This document shows positions 27,029 through 33,557 of a stretch of 41,784 bases of DNA, piece after piece. Below the pieces are notes generated by a model, which worked only from the letters and a program-made list of their open reading frames with translations, made no database searches and was not told the DNA's origin. Position 1 is the first letter of the stretch. The number at the start of each line of letters is the position of its first letter. Made by a program: the position numbers and the translations under genes. Origin of the DNA: Butyricicoccus sp. Marseille-Q5471 (GTDB taxonomy: Bacteria > Bacillota > Clostridia > Oscillospirales > Butyricicoccaceae); the NCBI RefSeq assembly GCF_951230135.1, contig NZ_CATNVC010000016.1:1-41784 (forward strand), given 5' to 3'.

Positions 27029-27902
27029 GAACCGTCTCCTGACTTTCAAGTGATCGATTATAGAAGAACATCCATACCGACACGCCGCAGATCACGACAT
27101 ATCCCACCAGGCTGAGCCAATCCGGGATTTGCCCAAACAGGAAGAAGCCAAGCAGTGCAGCAAACAGAATCTGCGTATAGTCAAACACCGAAATCTCCTT
27201 TGCCGGTGCGAAGGAGTACGCCAGTGTCACACCGAACTGCCCCAACGTCGCCGCCAGGCCGGCAGCTAAGAGAAAAGTCAGCTGCATACCGGTCATCGGG
27301 TGATAATCAAAAATTAAGAACGGCAGCGAAGCCAGCGTTGAAAATGCCGAAAAGAAAAAGACAATGCGCGCACCTGCCTCTTTGCGCTTCCCCAGGCCGC
27401 GCACTGCCGTATAGGCCGCTCCTGCCGCGATACCGCCGCAAAGGCCGACCAGCGCCGGAAAAGCATCCGCCGAAAAACCCGGCTTGATAATGAGCAGACT
27501 GCCTGCAAACGCAATTGCTACCGCCCCATACTGCACAAGCGTGGCTCGCTCCTTTAAAAACAACAGCGAAAACAGAATTGCAAAAAACGGTGACAGCTTA
27601 TTCAGCATATTCGCATCTGCCAACAGCAGTTTATCAACCGCATAGAAATTGCAAAAGATGCCGAGCGTACCGCAAACCGAACGCACAATCAGTAGCGGCA
27701 GACTGCCCTTCTCCCAGCGCACGCTAACATGTTCTTTGCGCAGAACCAGCGCCGCCGCAGCCATCGCTACCACATTGCGAAAAAATGTTTTCTGTGTAAA
27801 AGGAATACTATCCCCCGCCAAACGGATAAAAGCATTCATCAGCGCAAAACCCAGTGCCGACAGCAAAATACATCCTATGGCTTTGCTTTTATTCGATAAC
27901 AA
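27015..27902 (-). CDS. DMT family (EamA) transporter
   Basis: This is an integral membrane protein with ten hydrophobic segments arranged as two EamA repeats, typical of small-molecule exporters. I choose the TTG at 27902 as start because AGGAGG lies 8 bases upstream and the first membrane segment (AIGCILLSALGFALMNAFIR) begins right after it; a longer frame to 27977 adds a tail unlike the family. The product is then about 295 residues. The substrate is unknown. Confidence 0.85.
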   Translation of the reverse strand: MLSNKSKAIGCILLSALGFALMNAFIRLAGDSIPFTQKTFFRNVVAMAAAALVLRKEHVSVRWEKGSLPLLIVRSVCGTLGIFCNFYAVDKLLLADANMLNKLSPFFAILFSLLFLKERATLVQYGAVAIAFAGSLLIIKPGFSADAFPALVGLCGGIAAGAAYTAVRGLGKRKEAGARIVFFFSAFSTLASLPFLIFDYHPMTGMQLTFLLAAGLAATLGQFGVTLAYSFAPAKEISVFDYTQILFAALLGFFLFGQIPDWLSLVGYVVICGVSVWMFFYNRSLESQETVRERI

Positions 27903-28060
27903 TGCACGATCCTCCTGCAAGCGGCCTGCGCCGCTTTTTCTTTTATCATAACACAACCACCCCACAAAGTATACCAATTCTGAACATCTCTAGCACAGCC
28001 TTGCAGAGCATGTTGCCAGCGATGCGATACACTGCACGCACCAAGCTTCATAGAAAGGTG

Positions 28061-28089
28061 TTGACATAGAAAATGATTCGCGCTACAAT
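28061..28089 (+). promoter_or_regulatory. Consensus promoter of the tetR-type gene
   Basis: TTGACA (28061-28066), 17 bases, TACAAT (28084-28089). The palindrome TGAAC-AAC-GTTCA begins at the last base of the -10. Confidence 0.85.
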
Positions 28090-28101
28090 GAACAACGTTC
28101 A
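28089..28101. promoter_or_regulatory. TetR-type operator, copy 1
   Basis: TGAAC-AAC-GTTCA, an inverted repeat overlapping the -10/+1 region of the tetR gene. The same palindrome recurs at 28716-28728, before the first membrane gene. Confidence 0.7.
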
Positions 28102-28118
28102 ATTAGGAGGTGCGTTAG

Positions 28119-28676
28119 ATGAATACCATTGTTACATCCAAAGAAGCCATTTTACGGGTCTGCCGCGAATTGGTATCAGAAAACGGGCTTTTGGCTCTCA
28201 ACATGCGCACTGTCGCTCAGCGTTGCAACGTGGCACTGGGTTCTTTATACAACTACTTCCCCTCTAAGAACGACTTAACCCTTGCAGCCATTGAAAGCGT
28301 ATGGCAGGATATCTTTCATATGGATCACAGCTGCCGCATAGGCGACACATTTCCGGATTACGTGCAATGGATTTTTGAAAGCGTGCAGCCAGGTATGACA
28401 GAATATCCAAACTTTTTTACTGCCCACTCCATCAGCTTTGCCAGTAATGAAAAAGATAAGGCGCGCCAAACGATGGAGCACTACTTTCAGCACATGAAAA
28501 TCGGGATGTGCCACGCCTTAGAATCCGATATTCACGTACGGAGCGACGCGTTTGACGCCACCTTTACGCAAACCGACTTCGTGGACTTTACCCTTTCCGG
28601 TCTGCTCTCTCTTTTAATGCAGCACAGGTCGAATTGCTCCGTTCTACTCGAAATCATTCGTCGCACGATTTATTAA
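28119..28676 (+). CDS. TetR/AcrR family transcriptional regulator
   Basis: The 185-residue protein has an N-terminal TetR HTH (residues 8-50, MRTVAQRCNVALGSLYNYF) and a variable ligand domain. The start has an AGGAGG site. The pair of TGAAC-N3-GTTCA palindromes, one on its own promoter and one before the next gene, suggests it represses both itself and the downstream membrane genes. The inducer is unknown. Confidence 0.9.
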   Translation: MNTIVTSKEAILRVCRELVSENGLLALNMRTVAQRCNVALGSLYNYFPSKNDLTLAAIESVWQDIFHMDHSCRIGDTFPDYVQWIFESVQPGMTEYPNFFTAHSISFASNEKDKARQTMEHYFQHMKIGMCHALESDIHVRSDAFDATFTQTDFVDFTLSGLLSLLMQHRSNCSVLLEIIRRTIY

Positions 28677-28715
28677 AATTCTGCCCGCTCCGAGGCGCTT
28701 TTATAAAAACATAAA

Positions 28716-28728
28716 TGAACAAAGTTCA
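28716..28728. promoter_or_regulatory. TetR-type operator, copy 2
   Basis: TGAAC-AAA-GTTCA, matching the palindrome in front of tetR in both arms and spacing, 20 bases upstream of the chosen start of the 7-TM gene. No clear -35 is seen here, so the gene may also be reached by read-through from tetR. Confidence 0.65.
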
Positions 28729-28748
28729 CCATGAAAGGAACTGATTTT

Positions 28749-29417
28749 ATGCAAGCAATTATGGAAACCCTGTTCGACATCGTGTATCTGACAACAGTCA
28801 TTACGCTCGGCGTCCTGATGATTCGCGGAAACAAGGGTCAAAAGCAGTATCTGATGTACGGTATTATGGCCGTCATACTAGGCTTCGGAGACGCGTTTCA
28901 CCTCATTCCCCGTGCCGTGGCGCTGTGTACCACCGGACTGGAAAGCTACACTGCCGCACTGGGAATTGGCAAGTTGGTTACCTCCATTACGATGACGATT
29001 TTCTATGTGCTGTTGTACCACATCTGGCGAGAGCGGTATCATATTGTAGGAAAATCCGTCCTGACCGCCGCCGTCTATGCTCTGTCTTTGTCTCGCATCG
29101 TCCTATGCCTGATGCCGCAAAATGCCTGGATCAGTGCGCAGCCGCCGCTGTCCTGGGGTATTTACCGTAACATTCCCTTTGCGCTGCTGGGTGTGCTCAT
29201 CCTTGTGCTGTTTTATCAACGCGCAAAAGAAGCAGGTGATCGGCCATTTCGTTGGCTGTGGCTGACCGTCGTGCTGAGTTTTGCCTTCTACATCCCCGTC
29301 GTTCTATTTGCGGACAGCATACCGGCAATGGGCGCGTTGATGATTCCCAAAACCTGCGCCTACGTCTGGACGGTTGTCATCGGTTATCACGCCATGAGAG
29401 GAGATGGAATCAAATGA
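28749..29417 (+). CDS. Unknown seven-helix membrane protein
   Basis: The 222-residue protein has seven hydrophobic segments spread over its whole length and few charged loops. I choose ATG 28749, preceded by AAGGA, over ATG 28731, which touches the operator. No motif identifies a family. It is the first of three small membrane genes downstream of tetR and overlaps the DUF2871 gene by 4 bases (ATGA). The three are probably one operon under TetR control. Confidence 0.8.
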   Translation: MQAIMETLFDIVYLTTVITLGVLMIRGNKGQKQYLMYGIMAVILGFGDAFHLIPRAVALCTTGLESYTAALGIGKLVTSITMTIFYVLLYHIWRERYHIVGKSVLTAAVYALSLSRIVLCLMPQNAWISAQPPLSWGIYRNIPFALLGVLILVLFYQRAKEAGDRPFRWLWLTVVLSFAFYIPVVLFADSIPAMGALMIPKTCAYVWTVVIGYHAMRGDGIK

Positions 29418-29827
29418 AAAAATGTTTGAACATTTCCCTCGCCTATGCTATTGCCGCCATGGTCGGTGGCGTGTTCTATCGAGAATTAACCAAGTGGAAC
29501 GGCTTTAGCGGTGTTACAATGCTCGGAAAAGTACATGCGCATCTTTTCCTGCTCGGCATGATGGTCTTCTTGTTGGTGGCGTTATTTGCCGCAAATAGCA
29601 AGTTGGATGAACAAAGACAGTATCGGGCATTTCAGATTATCTACAATATTGGTCTGCCACTGACGACCATCATGATGGTCGTGAGTGGTGTGACACAGGT
29701 TCTGGCGATTCCGCTGAGCACAGGCGTCAGCGCTGCAATCTCTGGCATCGCAGGGGTTGGTCACATATTGGTCAGCGTCGGCTTGATTCTCCTGCTGCTC
29801 GCGTTAAAAAAAATCGCAAAGAATTGA
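29414..29827 (+). CDS. DUF2871 family membrane protein
   Basis: The 137-residue protein with four membrane segments opens with YAIAAMVGGVFYRELTKW and continues into GKVHAHLFLLGMMVFLLVALF, which matches my memory of the DUF2871 family. The conserved histidines in KVHAH suggest metal or haem contact, but this is inference. Start at ATG 29414 overlaps the previous stop. Function is unknown. It is co-transcribed with its membrane neighbours. Confidence 0.8.
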   Translation: MKKCLNISLAYAIAAMVGGVFYRELTKWNGFSGVTMLGKVHAHLFLLGMMVFLLVALFAANSKLDEQRQYRAFQIIYNIGLPLTTIMMVVSGVTQVLAIPLSTGVSAAISGIAGVGHILVSVGLILLLLALKKIAKN

Positions 29828-29837
29828 GGAGAAAGCC

Positions 29838-30284
29838 ATGAGCAGTTATCGATTTTTTCATGTAAAAAAGAACACTCTGCTTGCCGTTGCCGGAACGGTT
29901 TGGCTCATAGCCGGTTTTAACGTTGCACGTTTAGGCGCAATCTCTTACTCGCAGCTTTACACGGCCAGCGTGGTGCACGTAATATTGTCCTTGCTTGTGT
30001 GCGCGGCATTTGGCATCATGTTTTACAAAATGGCAAGAAAGCACGCTCGCCGCATTCTCGCCTACGAGCAGGAACGCCGACCAGTTTGGCATTTTTTCGA
30101 CCTGAAAGCGTATCTTATCATGGCATTCATGATGGGTGGTGGTATTTGGCTGCGCGCTTCCGGCCTGCTGCCAAACGCCTTTATTGCTGTATTCTACACC
30201 GGCCTGGGCTGCGCACTTGCCGTGGCAGGCATCGTATTCTGGTGGATTTTCGGTGCGGTAAAAAACGAGAATACCGCATCATAA
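29838..30284 (+). CDS. Unknown four-helix membrane protein
   Basis: The 148-residue protein has four hydrophobic segments separated by a basic loop (KMARKHARRILAYEQERR). It starts 10 bases after DUF2871 with a GAGGAG site. The family is not recognised. As the last gene of the TetR-linked operon it probably works with the other two membrane proteins. Confidence 0.75.
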   Translation: MSSYRFFHVKKNTLLAVAGTVWLIAGFNVARLGAISYSQLYTASVVHVILSLLVCAAFGIMFYKMARKHARRILAYEQERRPVWHFFDLKAYLIMAFMMGGGIWLRASGLLPNAFIAVFYTGLGCALAVAGIVFWWIFGAVKNENTAS

Positions 30285-30679
30285 CACGAAACATATTCTG
30301 CGCCGCGCCGTCGTCACAAGGAATTGTGCACTACATGCAACACACAAAACGATTTGAGCAAAAGCACGCCGCCCGTGTCGTCCGGAATGAACCTTTTTGG
30401 ACAACGCGGGCGGGTTATGCTTGTAATGCAGTTTTTCTATTCATGACCTATCTTGTGGCCGCGCTTTACAGATGAAGAAGTTTTCCTTCGCGTCCGCCCA
30501 ATGTCTCTCAGCGAAAACACCAAATAGCGTATGCTAAAAAAGAAGAACACCCATTGGGTGTTCTTCTTTTTTGCGAGCTCCGTTGTATTAAGATATCATT
30601 CAATTTTTTAGTGTGACTTGAACTATCATCACTGGAGACTATGCTCATTTTTCCCAGTACATATTTAATTCAATTTTAC
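30285..30679. other. Intergenic stretch, no convincing gene
   Basis: It holds a strong bidirectional terminator (30536-30572) and an AT-rich tail. A 46-codon frame starting near 30333 with one hydrophobic end is present but has poor start signals. Confidence 0.6.
30536..30572. terminator. Bidirectional terminator
   Basis: A 17-base inverted repeat (30536-30552 with 30556-30572), with A-run and T-run flanks and a 3-base loop, lies between the membrane operon and the sbcC fragment. Confidence 0.85.
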
Positions 30680-31494
30680 CTAAACAATCAATCGTATTCT
30701 ACTACCACTATATGTTTTTTCCACGCAAACCTGCTTTTCGATTCGCTCACGAAGTTCGGCAACGTGAGAAATTATTCCAATAATGCGATTGCCATCCGCC
30801 ATATTCGAGAGGGTTCTTACAGATAGCTCCAAAACCTCCGCATCAAGTGATCCGAAGCCTTCATCTATAAACATGGCGCCAAGGTGTATGCCACCGGCAC
30901 TCTGCTGGACCACATCTGATAGACCCAACGCAAGAGATAGGGATGCCATAAATGACTCGCCGCCTGACAAGCTATTCGCGCTGCGGCTTTTGCCAGTGTA
31001 ACTGTCAGCAACCTCAATATCCAGCCCCATGCGCTTGCGGCCATCATCGCTTTCCTCTTTGCGCAGGAGGATATATCTATTCTGACTCATCACTTTAAGA
31101 CGTAAATTAGCCGCCTGTAGCACACGCTCAAAGTATGCCATTTGTGCATAAGTTTCGAAATCAAGCTTTCCGTTGGCGGCATCGGACAGACTTTTGACAG
31201 CGGCGTATTCCCGTTCAATTCTAACGAGGGAGTCATTCGACTGCCTCAGTTCATTCAAAATCCGCTGTTTGTTGCCCAGCCTCAGCTTTTTCTCGTCGCG
31301 TTCTGAAAACAGGGTATCAGAGGTGCTCCTTAGTGCTTCAAAATCGTTTTTCAGCTTTTCTAAATCAGGCTTTTCTTTATCCAGCGTGTCTTTTTCCAAG
31401 CGGGCGATGTCTTGCCGAATGCGCCTTCCACTTTCATCATAGCTGGCGAGCTGTTTGGCCATTTCAGCAAGCGTATCCTCCGAGATAATCGCAG
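30680..31494 (-). pseudogene. sbcC: 5'-truncated sbcC (C-terminal part of the exonuclease SbcCD ATPase)
   Basis: SbcC is an SMC-like ATPase that works with the SbcD nuclease on DNA hairpins and breaks. Here only the last 260 or so residues remain: the end of the coiled coil, the ABC signature SANSLSGGES and Walker B AMFIDEGFGSLD. Full proteins have about 1000 residues and an N-terminal Walker A, which is missing. The frame stays open past the first ATG (31462) up to about 31490, where homology stops at a junction with the vWA gene. No sbcD is present in the window. It cannot be functional as SbcC. Confidence 0.85.
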
Positions 31495-32079
31495 ATGCAT
31501 ATCGGCGGCTACAATTCCATGCTGGCCAAGCAGCAGGCCGTCGAGGGCGAGTGCTACATCACAACAGTGCTGTTCGACAACAATTACGAGTTGCTCCACG
31601 ACCGCATTGACATCAAGGCAGTCAGCCCGATTACCGATAAGGAGTATTCTGTCGGTGGTTCCACCGCTCTGCTCGACGCCATCGGTAAAACCATCAAAAA
31701 AATCGGCAATGCACAAAAGCACACTGCCGATGATTATCGTGCCGAAAAAGTAATGTTCGTCATTATCACAGACGGCGAAGAAAATGCCAGTCATGAATAC
31801 TCCTCCGACAAGGTAAAGGCTCAGATTGAACGTCAGAAAACAGAGTATCATTGGGAGTTTATTTTTCTGGGTGCGAATATTGATGCTGTCCAGACCGCCG
31901 GACGGTTTGGCATTGCTCCTGACAGGGCGGTTGATTATCTGGCCGACAGCGAAGGAACCGAGCTGAACTTCAAAGTAATGAGTGCGGCTGTAACTACTTT
32001 CCGAGAAGCGGGTGCGGTAGACAGTGCTTGCTTTGAAAGAATCCGCAAGGACATTCGCCGGAGGGGAGGTCAAAAATGA
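31495..32079 (+). pseudogene. N-terminally truncated vWA domain protein
   Basis: The frame starts at IGGYNSMLAKQQ. Related vWA proteins have about 15-20 residues before this, including the DxSxS metal-binding (MIDAS) motif, so the first part is missing. The later MIDAS pieces GGSTALLDAIG and ITDGEENASHEYS remain. No good ribosome site precedes ATG 31495. The 3' end overlaps the ADP-ribosylglycohydrolase start by 4 bases, so they formed an operon. It is probably non-functional as a metal-binding vWA domain. Confidence 0.75.
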
Positions 32080-32933
32080 TGCTCGGAGCAATTATCGGTG
32101 ACATCGTAGGCTCGGTCTATGAGTGGAACAATATCAAAACAAAGGACTTCCCTCTCTTTCGTGACGACTGCTTTTTCACGGATGATACCGTGATGACCAT
32201 CGCTACAGCAGATGCTCTGATGAAAGGCGGGCAGCCCGATGACTTTATAGACTCCTACAAAAAATGGGGTCGGCGTTATCCCGATGCGGGCTATGGCAGC
32301 CGGTTCGGTCGTTGGATTTTTTCTGATGACCGTGAGCCGTATAACAGTTGGGGAAACGGCTCGGCGATGCGAGTTTCACCATGTGCATGGCTTATGGATT
32401 ACGGTTTCTGCACCCGTACAGGTATGTGGCCTTCAAACGGCAGGGAAAGAGCAAAACTATCTGCCGAAGTGACGCACAGCCATCCCGAAGGTATAAAAGG
32501 TGCCTTGGCTGTGACAGATGCAATATTCATGTGCCGCTTCTACGCTGGCGGTTATGGGGATGATATGGGTAATCCCATAAAAGAACGCTTGAACCTTGGC
32601 CAGTATAAAATACAAATCAAAGAGCATATTGAGCGGGAATACGGCTACGATCTGAGCAAACTGCTTAACGAGATTCGCCCAACCTATCGGTTTAATGAAA
32701 GCTGTCAAGACACCGTCCCCCAAGCGATTACCGCTTTTCTTGAAAGCACGGATTTCGAGGACGCCATCCGCAATGCAATCTCCCTCGGCGGGGATAGTGA
32801 TACGCTTGCCGCGATTACCGGAAGCATTGCCGAAGCCGCATATGGGGTTCCTGATTGGATAAAGGATAGGGCAATGGATTACCTTGACTCTCCATTGCGT
32901 GAGGTTTGCGAACAGTGGACGGAACAGCTTTAA
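32076..32933 (+). CDS. ADP-ribosylglycohydrolase family protein
   Basis: It removes ADP-ribose from modified proteins or nucleic acid, or hydrolyses related glycosides. The 285-residue DraG-like protein has the N-terminal acidic motif GAIIGDIVGSVYEW, the FFTDDT metal site and the C-terminal GGDSDTLAAITG metal site, so both metal-binding halves are intact. A GGGGAGG ribosome site precedes ATG 32076. It overlaps the vWA remnant. The target is unknown. Confidence 0.92.
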   Translation: MMLGAIIGDIVGSVYEWNNIKTKDFPLFRDDCFFTDDTVMTIATADALMKGGQPDDFIDSYKKWGRRYPDAGYGSRFGRWIFSDDREPYNSWGNGSAMRVSPCAWLMDYGFCTRTGMWPSNGRERAKLSAEVTHSHPEGIKGALAVTDAIFMCRFYAGGYGDDMGNPIKERLNLGQYKIQIKEHIEREYGYDLSKLLNEIRPTYRFNESCQDTVPQAITAFLESTDFEDAIRNAISLGGDSDTLAAITGSIAEAAYGVPDWIKDRAMDYLDSPLREVCEQWTEQL

Positions 32934-33247
32934 TAACTCTAATTCCTGTAAGCATCACAATTTGTTCTAAAAGATTCTCCAGCAGAAGATAGCCTGCTGA
33001 GGTGCCTGCACATGGCACATCTTCAGAAAAAGAAAAAGCTGGAGGCTAACATTACTTTCGAGCCTGCGGATGTGCACTGCATTTACTCTATACACTTTGC
33101 ATAACTGCTCGGAGGTCAAACCTTTGTTTAATATCTACTACTTGTTCTTTCTCTGTAATAAATCTCTTAGAGTGAGTCCTTCTGGGTGGGTCACTATGAA
33201 CCGAGACTCGGTTCACACAAAACGCATAGCACCCCCTTGGCGGCATG
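32934..33247. other. Non-coding stretch between the glycohydrolase and the ICE genes
   Basis: It contains a 19-base palindrome (33197-33215, TGAACCGAG arms around a single A) and, just after it, a 12-bp terminator stem. A 30-codon frame at 33012-33104 has a weak GAGGTG site but no supporting similarity. Confidence 0.6.
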
Positions 33248-33261
33248 CTATGCGTTTTTTT
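33219..33261. terminator. Bidirectional terminator at the edge of the ICE segment
   Basis: A perfect 12-bp stem (33219-33230 with 33247-33258) is flanked by A and T runs. The stop codon of the HTH gene lies inside the right arm, so the terminator ends the minus-strand ICE operon. Confidence 0.85.
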
Positions 33262-33544
33262 GCGTTTCCTTGGTGCAATATTTTTTTAGCATAAGGCGAT
33301 TGCTGGTGTGACTACCGTTTTCCCGATAGCGTGGCTCTTTTGTAATCAGCTCAGCCTTTACTAAATCGTTCAGGGCACGCTTGACGGTGCTGCGGGAGAG
33401 ATTCATATCTGCGGCAATGGTGTTTACCGCAGGCCAGCAATCCCGACCCGCTCCGGTGCGACCTTTGAGGTACATATAAACGGCTCTCGCCCGATGAGGA
33501 AGTTCATCGGGCGAGGCTGTGTATATGCGATTAAAATAGCTCAT
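33248..33544 (-). CDS. Helix-turn-helix protein of the conjugative element
   Basis: The 98-residue protein has a winged HTH core (IAADMNLSRSTVKRALNDLVKAELITKE), the type found in Tn1549-like elements downstream of the relaxase. It has an AGAGGAG ribosome site, starts 13 bases after the relaxase stop, and its stop is inside a terminator stem. It is likely a regulator or replication-linked DNA-binding protein; the exact role is not known. Confidence 0.8.
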   Translation of the reverse strand: MSYFNRIYTASPDELPHRARAVYMYLKGRTGAGRDCWPAVNTIAADMNLSRSTVKRALNDLVKAELITKEPRYRENGSHTSNRLMLKKYCTKETQKNA

Positions 33545-33557
33545 TTATTCACTCCTC

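Noticed and set aside
30333-30475. 46-codon frame with a hydrophobic C-terminal end after the membrane operon
   Set aside because: The ribosome site is too far from the ATG and no family is recognised.
33012-33104. 30-codon Lys-rich frame with a GAGGTG site
   Set aside because: It is very short, has no known match, and could be chance.
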